From positions 1,079,455 through 1,143,454 of the forward strand of contig JXTB01000042.1 of the NCBI GenBank assembly GCA_002914805.1: a DNA stretch of 64,000 nt, read 5' to 3'. The position numbers were made by a program, and so were the translations under genes. The stretch is from Parasponia andersonii (Eukaryota > Streptophyta > Magnoliopsida > Rosales > Cannabaceae). Below the pieces are notes generated by a model. That model searched no databases. It saw only the letters and a list, made by a program, of their open reading frames with translations, and was not told the DNA's origin. Shown piece by piece: positions 33,593-44,369 of the stretch (positions are counted from its first letter, which is position 1; each line of letters begins with the position of its first letter).

Positions 33593-33806
33593 GGGTCTGC
33601 CGCTGTGGGCAGACCCTCTTCCGTAGCAGCTTCGTGTGATCTTTTGCCTGTGTAACTATAACGTTGGGTCTGCCACTATGGGCAGACCCTTTTCTGTGTG
33701 GCAGAAGACCTGACCTGTTTCAGAATTAAGCTTTATAATAATATAAACATTCATATGGGTCTCATGCATGAGTAATTTGTGGGGTCTGCCACTGTGGGCA
33801 GACCCC
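33593..33806. repeat. Three spaced GGGTCTGCC/GGCAGACCC hairpins
   Basis: Perfect inverted repeats with six-base loops lie at 33593-33616 (9-bp stem, loop GCTGTG), 33666-33689 (9-bp stem, loop ACTATG) and 33781-33806 (10-bp stem, loop ACTGTG). Each is followed by a similar CTTTTCC/CTCTTCCGTAG stretch, so they are diverged copies of one longer unit. A fourth, damaged copy starts near 33521 (GGTCTGCAACTATGGAGGACC). Confidence 0.85.
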
Positions 33807-34152
33807 TTTTCCATAGTAACCCAAAATATAAATCCATGTGGAAAAAAGAGAACTCGACCTATTTAAGATTTAAGCTTTTTAACAACATAGGCATTCACAT
33901 GGTCTTACATCATATGTATGTGCCTTACACGTGATATTTTTTCAAGTGCTGAGCGTTCCACGTGTTCGGCAAATTTTTCCCCGTCTTGAGTTCCTTCAGG
34001 ACATACGCACCATTGTCGAGCGCTTTGATCACCTCATAGAGTCCGATCCAATTAGAGTCCAGTTTCGAGGAATTCCCTGTTCTAGCTTTCAGGACCCAAT
34101 CTCTGGCGTTAAATCGGCGGGTACTAACCTTTTTTGCGTAGTAGGACCTAGC

Positions 34153-34563
34153 CTACTGGTGGTATGAAGCCAGGTAGGCCAGGGCCATGTTTCTCGTTTC
34201 TTTCAGGAGGTCTGTGTTGCGGCTTAACTGACGTTCATTTAAGGGGGCATCTTTTACCACTTCGGAGCAGAGGGTCAGGAGGCCGATCTCGGTCGGGATC
34301 ACAGCCTCTGATCCGTAGACCATGGCGAATGGTGTTCTCCCAGTAGACCTCTGCTCTGTGGTTTGATGGGCCCACACAATGGCCGACAGTTCTTCTAACC
34401 ACTTGCTTTTAGCCTCCTGTAAGTTCTTTTTGATGTTGCTGAATATGGCTTTGTTCGTTGCCTCTGCTTGGCCATTCCCCTGAGGGTAGTTCACGGAAGA
34501 AAAACTGAGTCTTATATCATATAGCTCGCACAACTCCTTGAGCTTGGCATTTTGGAACTGCAT
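34153..34563 (-). pseudogene. Tat integrase, C-terminal half
   Basis: The frame reads MQFQNAKLKELCELYDIRLS, FSSVNYPQGNGQAEATNKAI and RSTGRTPFAMVYGSEAVIPT, the usual C-terminal half of a gypsy integrase core, including the catalytic Glu in GQAEATN. The preceding segment (34564-34616) is frameshifted; there the second catalytic Asp (SDNG in the family) appears as Asn in ANHG. Integrase inserts the cDNA into the genome. Confidence 0.85.
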
Positions 34564-34616
34564 GCCATGATTAGCGTGATCTCTTTCGGGATCCCAAATC
34601 GACAGATTATGTTCTT

Positions 34617-35930
34617 CTAGATGAAGTTAATCATGTCTGCCTTATTAACGGTCGTGTAGGCTTCGACCTCTACCCATTTTGTGAAGTAATCTGTGGCTAG
34701 CAGGACGTACCTCTTTCCTCCTGGACTTCTGGGGAGCTCTCCGACGATGTCTAGACCCCATTTGGCAAATGGCCAAGGGGTTATGTTCGAATGAAGTCTC
34801 TCCGCGAGCTGACATTTCAATAGGGCGAACCTCTGGCATTTATCATATTTCTTGATGAATCGGGCTGCCTCCGTCATCAAGTATGGCCAAAAGTATCCGG
34901 CCGTTAGAGCCTTGTGGGTGAGGCTGCGTCTGCCAGAGTAGTTGCCACCTACTCCCTCGTGAATTTCCTCCATCAGTTTTTGCGCTTCGACGGGTCCTAT
35001 GCACCGTAGCATCGGACCCATTGTCGTTCTCCTGTATAACTGTTCACCCATCATCGAGTACCTGGCAGCCTTCAATCTGACTGACCTTGCTTCCTGGGGC
35101 TCGGGGGGCAGGCTCCCCAACGTCAAATACTGTGTGATGGGTTTCATCCACCCTTCATCAGCAGCTCCGGTTGCGAACACATGGTGCGCAGGGGTCTGCG
35201 GGGGGTCCTCCATGCTCCCGCCTTCCAAGAGAACTTCTATGCTTCCAGCCGTACCTCCGATTGACGCACTCTTAGCTAGCTCGTCGGCCCTTTCATTTAT
35301 CTCCCTAGGGATCGGTTTGATATTGAAATTGCCAAAGTGAGCTTTTTCTCCCATTACCTTGGAGAAGTACCTGTGCAACCTCGGTTCTTTTACTTCGAAG
35401 TCTCCCCTGACCTGACCCGTGATTAACTGCGAGTCGGTCTTTACGGCGATGTCCTCCACTCCGAAGTGCAGTGCTAGCTCAAGGCCTTGCAGCAGTGCCT
35501 TGTACTCTACCTCATTGTTAGTCGCCTGGAAGTCGAGCCTTAATGCCTTCTCCACTCTGAGACCCGTTGGGGTCTGCAAGAATATCCCGATACCTGACCC
35601 TGAGGCATTCGTGGATCCGTCCATGCAGAGCATCCAGGCTGAAAGGGGGCGAAGTTGAGACATCTGACACGGGTCATGCTGCTCGCCGAAGGATTCGATT
35701 TCCACTAAAAAATCCGCCATTACCTGTCCTTTCTTCGCCGCTCGAGGCCAATACTTGATATCGTATATTCTCAGCTCGATGGCCCATTTGGTCAGTCGTC
35801 CTGACAGGTCTGGCTTGGCCAAAATTTGACGGATGGGAAAATTCGTATACACGGTGACCGAGTGTGCCTCAAAGTACTGCCAGAGTTTCTTTTTAGCTTT
35901 GACCAGAGCGAGGACCAGCTTTTCTGCCAC
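34617..35930 (-). CDS. Tat pol segment: end of RNase H, second RNase H, integrase N-terminus (437 aa open frame)
   Basis: The longest uninterrupted frame in the window. Residues 1-75 are the end of the RT-linked RNase H/connection (YTNFPIRQILAKPDLSGRLT, KWAIELRIYDIKY). Residues 95-215 are a complete second RNase H starting LCMDGSTNASGSGIG, with VEYKALLQGLELAL and ADELAKSAS. Residues 300-437 hold the integrase zinc region (HEGVGGNYSGRRSLTHKALT ... KKYDKCQRF) and the core start WGLDIVGELP, TDYFTKWVEVE. One zinc His reads Tyr (GNYSG) and one Cys reads Tyr (KKYDKC), so the HHCC site is damaged. It is part of a broken polyprotein, not a separate gene; the ATG used is only a frame start. Confidence 0.85.
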   Translation of the reverse strand: MAEKLVLALVKAKKKLWQYFEAHSVTVYTNFPIRQILAKPDLSGRLTKWAIELRIYDIKYWPRAAKKGQVMADFLVEIESFGEQHDPCQMSQLRPLSAWMLCMDGSTNASGSGIGIFLQTPTGLRVEKALRLDFQATNNEVEYKALLQGLELALHFGVEDIAVKTDSQLITGQVRGDFEVKEPRLHRYFSKVMGEKAHFGNFNIKPIPREINERADELAKSASIGGTAGSIEVLLEGGSMEDPPQTPAHHVFATGAADEGWMKPITQYLTLGSLPPEPQEARSVRLKAARYSMMGEQLYRRTTMGPMLRCIGPVEAQKLMEEIHEGVGGNYSGRRSLTHKALTAGYFWPYLMTEAARFIKKYDKCQRFALLKCQLAERLHSNITPWPFAKWGLDIVGELPRSPGGKRYVLLATDYFTKWVEVEAYTTVNKADMINFI

Positions 35931-36192
35931 ACTGTATCAGGTTTCGGCATCCAGGAGCATGTGGCTTATATAAAACACCGATTTCTGTTTGCCGTCTTCC
36001 TTGACAAAGAGTACAGTGCTGATCGCTACCTCGAATACCGCGAAATAGGCATATAAGCACTCCCCCTCTGCTGGGGAAGCCAGGATAGGTGGGTGACTCA
36101 GATACAGCTTGAGATCTGTTAGTGCCCTGTCCTGATCCTCCTTCCAGACGACAGTAGAGTTTTTCTTCAAGTATTGGAAGAAAGGCTTGCAT
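35893..36192 (-). pseudogene. Tat first RNase H domain (RT-linked)
   Basis: Two frames carry the pieces: KKNSTVVWKEDQDRALTDLK, LYLSHPPILASPAEGECLYA, YFAVFEVAISTVLFVKEDGK and VFYISHMLLDAET. This matches the W..ECQ.AF..LK.YL..PP.L..P.....L..Y.A.....S.VL.. signature of gypsy RNase H. The TDAS-like Asp of chromovirus RNase H is not expected here, because in Tat this first domain is degenerate. Confidence 0.8.
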
Positions 36193-37157
36193 CGTCGGAC
36201 ATCTTGGAGATGAATCGGCTGAGAGCGGCTATCTTCCTGGCCAGGCGTTGGACCTCCCGAATGGTTGAGGGTCTCTGCACATTCGCGATCGAGGTCAGCT
36301 GGGTCGGGTTTGCCTCAATACCCCTCCTGCTCACGATATACCCTAGGAATTGACCGGAGGACACCCCAAATGCACATTTCTTGGGATTCAGACACATCCG
36401 ATATTGCCTCACAATCTGAAAACATTCGTCTAAGTGTCTCAGATGGTCTGAATCTTCTCTGCTCTTCACGACTATATCGTCAATATAGACCTCCATAGTG
36501 TCCCCTAACAGCCCGGCGAACATTTTATTCATGAACCTTTGGTAGGTTGCCCCCGCATTCTTCAAGCCAAACGGCATACGCTTGGATCTGGTCTTCCGTG
36601 TATAGGGGGATATGGTTGTACCCAGAATAGGCATGCAAAAAGCTTATTCTGTTGAATCCCGTCGTCGCATCTACCATTTGGTCGATTCTTGGTAGGGAAA
36701 AGCTATCCTTCGGGCAGGCATTATTCAGGTTGGTGAAGTCTATGCAAATACAGTCATCGCCGTTTTTCTTCTTCACCATTACCGGGTTGGAGACCAAACG
36801 TGAGTACACGTATTCCCTGATCAGACCATTCTTCAGTAGCTTCTCTACCTCCTTGTTGATCGCCCTGTTTTTCTTTGGTGTGAACCTTCGAGGCTTCTGC
36901 CTGACTGATAGGAAATTGGGATCTATGTTTAGCCGATGCCAGGTGTGCGTGAGGTCTATCCTGGGCATGTCATTATGGGACCATGCGAAGACGTCCTCAT
37001 TCCGCTTTAAGAATCCCAACATTTCGTTCTTTTGCTTCTTGGATAATAAGGCCCCAGGTAGAACCACCTTCGCTGGCTCTGCCTCTTTCAAAAGGACCGC
37101 TACCAACTCCTCGATCGTGGATTCCGGACCGTCAGACTCTTCTTCGATTTGTTTCAT
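36167..37157 (-). pseudogene. Tat reverse transcriptase
   Basis: Frame 37157-36525 covers SHNDMPRIDLTHTWHRLNID, QKPRRFTPKKNRAINKEVEK, GLIREY, SNPVMVKKKNGDDCICIDFT and LNNACPKDSFSLPRID. After a shift, frame 36634-36167 has MPFGLKNAGATYQRFMNKMF, MEVYIDDIVVKS (the YIDD box) and the LNPKKCAFGV motif. Order and motifs are those of gypsy RTs. The frameshift lies in the T-G-I-x-T-x-Q-A/Y-x-V-M-P region near 36600. Confidence 0.88.
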
Positions 37158-37312
37158 ATATGCTGGTAGGCAGTCCTTTGATTACTATTCTTCCTTAGTC
37201 GAGGCGCTTGCATTCGCATCGACTCCCCTCAGGGCGATTGAAAAGCACTTCCTTGCAGAGGCCTGGTCTCCTTTGAGGTCTATCGTATAGGTTCTGTCCT
37301 TTGATAGACATC

Positions 37313-37639
37313 TTAAGACTTGGTGGAGGGTGGAAGCGACCCCATGCATGGTGTGGATCCATCCCTTCCCATGATGACGTTGAAATAGGACTGGCAATCA
37401 ATGACGATGAAATCCACATCCAAGCATCTCTCAGCAGTGCAGACATTCAGGGTCACAATGCCCAAAGGGCAGACCTTCGTGCTATCAAAAGTGAACAGCG
37501 GTTGACAGGTCAGCCTGAGTACACTTCGATCCAGACCCGTATTCTCGAATATGCTGAGGAATAGGATATCGACGCTGTTTCTACCATCGACCAGGACCCT
37601 TCCGACCAATGCGGAATCGATCTGCAGTTTAATCACCAA
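37313..37639 (-). pseudogene. Tat aspartic protease
   Basis: VGRVLVDGRNSVDILFLSIF aligns with the Tat protease pattern VxRVLVDGGSSxDILF. The active-site D-G-G-S reads D-G-R-N, so two positions directly after the catalytic Asp have changed. A flap-like ILGLNVCTAE-type stretch and the family's YNVIMGR motif (here YFNVIMGRDG) follow. It would process the gag-pol polyprotein. Confidence 0.78.
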
Positions 37640-37675
37640 AGGGTCATCGTGAGGCTGGTGTACCGTAGTTAAATC

Positions 37676-39425
37676 CTACTGGGTGAAAATGATCGGGGCA
37701 GTAGAGGTGCGGCTTTCTCCCGACATCAAATGGTTGACGGAATGGCTCATCCCCCTCAAGCGCTTCACCCTACCCTCAGTTCTTTTGAGGCATCTTTCTT
37801 TTTCTTCTTGATCCTGGGTCGGCTCTTGCCTTCCCACAATGGTCGGCACTATCCTCAGGGTCTGCTCTCCTGACCCAGAGGCTGGGATCTGCTTCTCTTT
37901 CTCAGGCCTGGTGACGTCTTCCAGTGGCTGGGTTCCGCCAGTTTTCACGTACTATTTCAACTTGCTGGTATGGATCGCCATTATGACTTGAGCGTAAAGG
38001 TTGCGGCAGTAGACGGTGTCATGCCCGAAGTCTTTGTGGAACTGGCAATACCTGTTCCTGTTCTTCATATGCTCAGGGACGCCAGATTTGGGTGGGTCCT
38101 TGAAAATGCCCCTGTCCTTGTTTTGGAGGTAGATCACGTCGATCAGCGTGTTGAGCTCATACTTAGGCAAAGGGTCACGGGATGTCTTCCTCCAATTGCC
38201 ACCTTCCTGACCATCTCGGATGGGGGCTTCCTGCTTCAGAGCCAGCCCTTGGGCCGGTGGGGACCTCTTCACCCCTTGAGGAGACAGGGTTTGTACCGCG
38301 TCATTGTTATCACGGTGGAGGTCTTGGGTACCTTCTGGTGGCTTTCCAGCACCCTGAATACCCCCTCTGACTTCGCCTGGACATCCGCCATATCGTACGG
38401 AAGATTAAAAATAAGGTGGTCTGATAACATTGATCCCGGCTGCAGGCCTCTGAGGAATGAGCCTGCGGCTTGGACCGAGTCGACATTATTGGCCAGTGAC
38501 ATTACCTCGAGGAAATGCGAGAGGTACTCTCACGGGGACTCATCCGTGGCCTGCTCTAACCGGTCTAGGTCTCGTATGGTTTATTGCTGTCTCCGGACAC
38601 CTGCGTACTGCTTTAGACAAAGTTTGCAGAAGTCTTTGAACCTGTTAATGGACTTTTTCGGGAGTTGTCTGAACTATAGCAGGGTTGGTCCTGCCAGGGT
38701 CGTAGAGAAGACTTTACAGGTCACAGCCTCGTCCCTGGTTTCCAGGGCCATCTTTTGTTGAAAGTGGTATATGTGATCGAGGGGGTTGGTTTTCCCCTCG
38801 AACGGCCTAAAGGTCGGGGTCGTGAAGTCCCTCGGCCTGGGCTCCATCTGGATCCAGTCAGCGAAGGCCGTCCGGTTGATCCCCTACATAGTTTGCTCTG
38901 CCAAATCGTTGGGGGTCTGGCTATGGTGGGCTTCGAGTCTCTTACCCAACTCAGCCATCATCTCTTGCTTCCAGTCGGGAGGCGTACCTCCTAGGCTTCC
39001 ATGGCATCTTCTGCCCATTGCCCCCTGGTTTGGAGGGGTCTCGACTGGCTTTGCCGTGCCCCCTGCATCCGCGATCCGGAGGGGGCAGGAGCTTCTCCTC
39101 GCGGTTGACTTCTGAATTCTTGCTGGACCTCTTCGTCAAAATCTTCTCTCCACTGGGTCCTGTCTTCGCTCACCAGTAACCCCTCGAGGGAGGCATTATC
39201 TCTATGTACCTCTGTGACTTCGTCCCTTAAACCCAGGATGGCTTTGTGGGCCATGTCTACCTTCCGGTTTGCTTCTGCCAGGGTCGCAAGCATCTGATCC
39301 AGCTTCTGCTCCAGATTTGGTCATGCTTCTCGGGTGCTCCCTTCGGCGTCGGGACGTGTGCTCCTGGTTGTCATTCTTGAGGGTGCTATCAGACGTTCCA
39401 TGGCTTTTTGTTCGGAGAGAGCGCG
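37676..39425 (-). pseudogene. Tat gag
   Basis: Several frames in order: an N-terminal coiled part (DQMLATLAEANRKVDMAHKA, 39293 on), a charged linker, the central gag region around MSLANNVDSVQAAGSFLRGL and PYDMADVQAKSEGVFRVLES (38502-38269), and a C-terminal part with RDPLPKYELNTLIDVIYLQN and YCQFHKDFGHDTVYCRNLYA (38272-37952), the Cys/His knuckle CQFHKDFGHDTxxC of Tat gag. Stops split it into at least five frames. The linker to protease (37948-37676) is Glu/Arg-rich. Confidence 0.8.
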
Positions 39426-39464
39426 GTCGTGAGTCTCCTACTCATTTTCTCATGCTTAACCTGT

Positions 39465-39484
39465 TCCCACAGACGGCGCCAAAC
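39465..39484 (-). promoter_or_regulatory. Tat element primer-binding site
   Basis: In element sense GTTTGGCGCCGTCTGTGGGA directly follows the 5' LTR. TTTGGCGCCGT-type sites are common in plant Tat and Athila elements; I do not assign the tRNA. Confidence 0.75.
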
Positions 39485-40318
39485 TGTTGGAGCGGTTTCT
39501 CACCAGCCGTCCACGTGTCTCTGAACCGCTGACGGTGTATTCTCCAACTGTCCACGTGTCCTCGCTTTCTAAAGTACTCTGAACTCCAAGCAGAATCGGA
39601 GAGACGGGGGTGACCATTTGCAAAGACTCTCCGATGCTTAAGTCAGAGTTCAATCTTTGATTTAGGGTAGCAAGGGATTAGTTCTATATGAGTATATGTT
39701 TGTTTCTTACTCATAAACTTTTTAATATACTTCTCTCTTTTGTAAGCGTACATGCCCCACTTCGGGAATGCATGGCTCATATATATACATAGCCCTGAGA
39801 TTGTGAACCATGCGTGTCTCAATCTCAGGGCTGAGTACCTTTCTTCTCAAAGGTTTTTCCAGAGGTCACGGGCCGAGATTACCATGATCTTCTCTGTGTC
39901 ATTATAGCCTGGCTTCCACCGCCTCCTACAGCTTGAATCTGTCAGGGGTGAGATTTGGACAAATCGTCGTTTTGTCAGGGCGGATTGCCACCTGGTGCTC
40001 ACCTATCCCAGATCGCATTAAATGCTCTGTCTGAGTCTGGAGTTTTGAGCTGTTCTCCATTGTATTCTGGTGGAAGACCCTTTGGGCTTCCGACCCCCTA
40101 GCTGTCGAGGTAAGGGTAAGACTGGGCCGGGCCTGTCCAGGGTCTGTGACGGGCTTGGCCCTAACCTCGGGCAGTCCAATGGCTGATGTGGTATCACGTG
40201 TGACCCGCGTGGCCTTTAGTTAATTACTCTCGATAGCTGTCGGATGGTGGGCCCCGTTTGTGACCTGTTCTGCCACTTAATCGTCCACGTGGTGTATGGT
40301 TTGGGAACATGTCCCATA
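39485..40318 (-). repeat. Tat element 5' LTR (834 bp)
   Basis: + strand TGTTGGAGCGG...GTCCCATA. The terminal CA has become TA. Differences from the 3' LTR are mostly single substitutions and small indels, suggesting an insertion older than Copia-2 but younger than the host copia. Confidence 0.9.
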
Positions 40319-40323
40319 GTTGG

Positions 40324-40857
40324 TCCATTAAACAAATAGATGTCAATAATGCCTTCCTATATGGCAACTGGCATGAGGAAGTCTATATGATGCAACCACC
40401 AAGTTTGTTTGATCAGTCTCAACCCTTTCAGGTGCGTCATCTTTTCAAAGTTATTTATGGTCTAAAATAAGCAACTCGTGCTTGGTACAATGAACTGAAG
40501 AAGTTCCATATCAATTATGGATTTCATAACTCTAAATCTGACACATTGTTATTTGTTTACAAATCTAACGACACGCTAATATATATCCTTGTTTATATTA
40601 ATCATCTTCTTATTATAGGGTCAAACCTCATGGTTGTTCAACATTTTGTCAATACTTTGTCGAACAAATTCTCTCTCAAAGACCTTGGCGATCTTTAGTA
40701 TTTCTTGGGCATCGAGGTGATATGTACCTCTTAGGGGTTGTTTCTCTCACAACATAAAAATATTCAAGATGTATTGCTATGTCACAAAATGGATGGTGCA
40801 AAAGATGTCATAACTATGTCTACAACAGATAAACTATTTCCCAATAATGGCTCTCCT
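40324..40857 (+). pseudogene. Old copia element, piece 2: reverse transcriptase core
   Basis: Nearly continuous frame SIKQIDVNNAFLYGNWHEEV, QPPSLFDQSQP, LFKVIYGLKQATRAWYNELK, LIYILVYINHLLIIGSN (the YVDD box reads YINH), NTLSNKFSLKDLGDL, YFLGIEV and LSQHKNIQDVL. This is a copia RT of a lineage different from Copia-1/2. The catalytic Asp pair is lost. It is interrupted at NGSP by Copia-2. Confidence 0.82.
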
Positions 40858-41323
40858 TGTTGAAAATAAACTTGTTTAAGCCTATAAGAAGTGTTTTAAG
40901 CCCATCAACATGAGGCCCAATTGGAGTTAGCCCAAGTGCAAAGCTCATAAAAGAAAAAAGCCCAAGTCCAAATTAAAAAATCCTTCCACCTAGAATCTTC
41001 TAGTGTTAGCTAGATATTATCTTTTTATATGTGAATTATTTGATTATTTAGATTATTATTAGAAGTGTGTAGAAGAAAATATGTGTGGCTTAAGGATTTT
41101 TGTAATTATTTATTTGTGTGATTCTCATTGTTTCTCATGTAGTATAAATACCCCTCCCTATTTGAGTTTTAAGCATCAAGTAAGAAGCAAAGCTTCTAAG
41201 AGTAAAGAGAAGAGAGAAAGAAGCATAGCTTCTAGTGACTGAGTGAGCTTGAAGAGTAAAGTTGAGAATTTTCTCTTGTAAAAGTATTTAAATGAATAAT
41301 AAAGTTTGGTTTACTTTCCAACA
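40858..41323 (+). repeat. Copia-2 5' LTR
   Basis: 466 bases. It contains TATAAATACCCC at about 41142, a plausible TATA box for the element transcript. Confidence 0.92.
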
Positions 41324-41326
41324 AAG

Positions 41327-41338
41327 TGGTATCAGAGC
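41327..41338 (+). promoter_or_regulatory. Copia-2 primer-binding site
   Basis: TGGTATCAGAGC, a perfect match to the standard initiator tRNA-Met site, three bases after the 5' LTR. Confidence 0.9.
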
Positions 41339-41786
41339 GAGGCTGTGAGTTCTCATGAAATTCTAAGTATACTCTATGGTTGCAGTTTTGACTGACCTTC
41401 CACATCAAAAAAGAATTCTAGAGATTAAGAGTATTATCTCTTTGTTCCAAAACTACTATTACATATCAAATCAAAGAGCTCGGCGAGACAAAAACACTGC
41501 CACAAAAATCAGCCCAATCGGAGTCCAAACGGCTCTGAACGAGTAATCAGAAATTTGCTATCATAACTCAGTCAACTCACTGAGTTAAGCCGACTCAGAG
41601 CCGTTTGACCAAGCTGTTAGAGCCATTGGATCGCACCGTTGACTACGTCGTTAGAGTCGTTGACCACGTCATTTACCTAACTGTTGACCTGCATTGACTG
41701 AGCATTGACTTTGACTGTTGACTTTTTCGACGTTCTAGATCAATCTGTGTAGTCAAAATTTTCAAAAGTTAACTCTGTAAAGAGTT

Positions 41787-42890
41787 ATGGCTACCAGAAG
41801 TTTAGCATCTTTTCAAGTTCCACTACTTCAAGGTAACAACTTTGATAATTTGACGATCAAAATGAAGGTCCTCCTTGGAGCATATGATATTTAGGAAGTA
41901 GTAGAGAAAGGCTACGAAGAGTCAAGAGATGAGGCAATACTATTCTCAACACAGAAGGATAGTTTAAAAGATTCAAGAAAGAGAGACAAAAAAGCTCTCT
42001 TCTTCATTTACCAGGCCTTAGATGACGATAGGTTTGAGAAAATCTCAAGTGCAACGTCTGCTAAGGAAGCATGGGAGAGACTTCAAATTTCATATAAGGG
42101 AGAAGAAAAGATTAAAAATGTCCGTTTTCAAACACTAAGAGGAGAGTTTAATTTACTACACATGACGGAGACTGAGTCAGTTTCTGACTACTTTTCAAGA
42201 GTTTTAGCCATTTCGAATCAAATGAAGCGAAATGGTGAGAAACTTGAAAATGTTATGATCATAGAAAAGATTCTTCGATCATTAGATCCAAAGCTCGAGA
42301 ATATTGTTACTGTGATTGAAGAAACTAAAGATTTGGGAGCCATGATGATAGAACAACTCTTGGGTTCCTTCCAAGCTCACGAGAAAAAGAAAAAGAAGAA
42401 GTCAAATTTTAAGGAGCAGCTTCTCAAGACACAACTTATAGAGAACGAAGATGTCCAATGTACTGAAAGAAGTCAACGTGGTTATGGTAGAGGACAAGCC
42501 CGAGGACAAGGATGTGGTACAAGTCGAGGTCGTGGATGAGATTAGAATTCTAATAACCACAATTATCATATAAGCAATTTCAAAAGAGGAGAAAGCTCTA
42601 CAAAAGAATGTGGTAGAGGTCAAATGAACTCAAGGCCTGAGAAGTCTCAAGTTGAATGTTTCAATTGTCACAAGTTTGGCCATTATACTAGAGAGGGTAG
42701 AGCACCCAATAGCAGGACTGAAGAGAAAGTCAATTACATTGAAGAGAAAAGGGAAGAAAATGGCACCGTGCTACTAGTATATAAAGACATCGACAGAGGA
42801 CAAGACAACATATATTATCTTGACACCAGTGCTAGCAATCATATGTGTGGCCGTCGATCAATGTTTATAGAGCTTGATGAATAAATTAGT
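41787..42890 (+). pseudogene. Copia-2 gag and protease start
   Basis: The ATG at 41787 begins MATRSLASFQVPLLQGNNFD. A TAG at 41892-41894 replaces the Trp present in Copia-1 (AHDVWEV). The open stretch 42162-42539 covers TETESVSDYFSRVLAISNQM, EKILRSLDPKLENIVTVIEE and MMIEQLLGSFQAHEKKKKKK. TGA and TAG at 42537 and 42543 follow. The zinc knuckle ECFNCHKFGHYTREGRAPN (about 42654-42710) has Gly in place of the last Cys. The protease reads YYLDTSASNHMCG, with DTG changed to DTS. Both changes would inactivate their domains. Confidence 0.87.
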
Positions 42891-42956
42891 GGGAGTGTTT
42901 TATTTGGTGATGATTCAAAAGTTGCGGTTAAAGGAAAAGGTAAAATTCTTATCCGC

Positions 42957-44140
42957 TTGAAAAATGGGGGGCATCAATTTATTTCAAATGTTTATTATGT
43001 ACCCATTATGAAAACAAACATCTTGAGTTTGGGACAACTCTCAGAGAAAGGCTATGATATTCACTTGAAAGATTATAGTCTTTCTATAAGAGATAATAAC
43101 ATGAACTTGATTGCCAAGGTGCCTATGTCAAGAAATAGAATATTTTTATTGAACATTCAAAATGATATGGCAAAATGTCTGAAAGTATATTACAAGGATT
43201 CATCATGACTATGGCATTTGAGATTCGGGCATCTCAACTTTAGAGGACTAGAGCTATTATACAAGAAAGAAATGGTGAAAAGCTTGCCATGCATCAATCA
43301 TCCTGATCAGCTTTGTGATCGATACAACTTGGGAAGAAATTCAGGAGAAGCTTTCCAAAAGAGTCGAATTTAAGAGCCTAGAAGCCACTAGAGCTCGTGT
43401 ATATAGATGTGTGCGGTCCTATCAAACCAAGTTCTTTCGGTAAGAGCAATTACTTCTTGTTCTTTATTGATGATTTCTCAAGAAAGACTTGGGTTTATTT
43501 CTTGGAGCAAAAAGCAGAAGTCTTTGAAGCTTTTAAGAATTTCAAGGATGGTGTATAGAAGGAAAGGGGTCTTCAGATCAGAGCCATGAGATCTAATAGA
43601 GGAGGAGAATTCACTTCAAAAGAGTTCCAAGAATTATGTGAAGCAAATAGAATTCGACGAACTTTAACCATTCAAAGATCCCCTCAACAAAATGGCATGG
43701 CAGAAAGGAAGAACCAGACCATCCTCAAAATAACTCGAAGCATGCTAAAAAGTAAGAGATTACACAAAGAGTTTTGGGCAGAAGCTGTTGCATGTGTAGT
43801 TTACTTGTCCAATCGATCTCCAACAAGAAGCGTGTAGGGAAAGACACCACAAGAAGTATGGAGTAGAAGGAAGCCTGGGATCTCCCACTTGAGAGTCTTT
43901 GGAAGCATTGCCCATGTGCATATGCCAGACGAACGTAGAACAATGCTTGATGATAAAAGTGAGAAGTTCATTTCATTGGCTACGACACCAACTTTAAAGG
44001 TTATAAGTTATACAATCCTAACAATGGAAAAGTAATCATCAGCTGAGATGTAATATTCGATGATAAAGGTGAATGGGACTTTGGTTCTCAAACAAATGAC
44101 TACAATTTCTTTCCACAATTTGAAGATATCGAAACACTAG
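42957..44140 (+). pseudogene. Copia-2 integrase
   Basis: [40 protein letters not shown] and the pre-integrase region lead to [16 protein letters not shown] (in a shifted frame) and RSNRGGEFTSKEFQELCEAN with RSPQQNGMAERKNQTILKIT (43586-43837). The second Asp of the DD35E triad reads Asn (family S-D-N/R-G-G-E-F; here S-N-R-G-G-E-F), and the catalytic Glu is retained in MAERKN. TGA at 43206-43208 and 44044-44046 are at Trp and Arg positions relative to Copia-1. Confidence 0.85.
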
Positions 44141-44369
44141 TAGAGCAAGCAAGAGAAGTCCATTAGGAGGCTATTACTCCACCTTCCTCACCAACATCAT
44201 CCACTCATGAAGATTCACCTCCATCTTTCTTAACCGAGAGGCATAGAGAATGTACAAGAAGTCTTAAAGATCTATATGAGGTGACCAATAATCTCAAAAC
44301 CTCACTTTATTTTGCTTATTTGCTGATTGTGAACTGGTGAACTTCAAAGAGGTTGTACAAGTTGAAAAA

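Larger units (their letters stand above)
27889..40318 (-). mobile_element. Tat-lineage Ty3/gypsy LTR retrotransposon, 12.4 kb, with an antisense gene
   Basis: Flanked by GTTGG (27884-27888 and 40319-40323). LTRs of 867 and 834 bases end TGTTGGAGC and CTCACA (decayed to CCCATA on the right). In element (minus) sense: primer site at 39465-39483, gag, protease, RT, RNase H, a second RNase H, integrase, a tandem-repeat region with an assembly gap, an antisense intron-containing gene, the polypurine tract and the 3' LTR. Two RNase H domains and an extra reverse-oriented reading frame near the 3' end are features of the plant Tat clade (Ogre, Retand, Grande and relatives). Stops throughout show that it is inactive. 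Confidence 0.9.

Noticed and set aside
36652-37290. 212-codon + strand frame opposite Tat reverse transcriptase
   Set aside because: Shadow of the minus-strand RT, which has VMVKKKNG and YIDD motifs in order.
37970-38761. 263-codon + strand frame opposite Tat gag
   Set aside because: Shadow frame in GC-rich gag sequence; the minus-strand reading has clear gag motifs.
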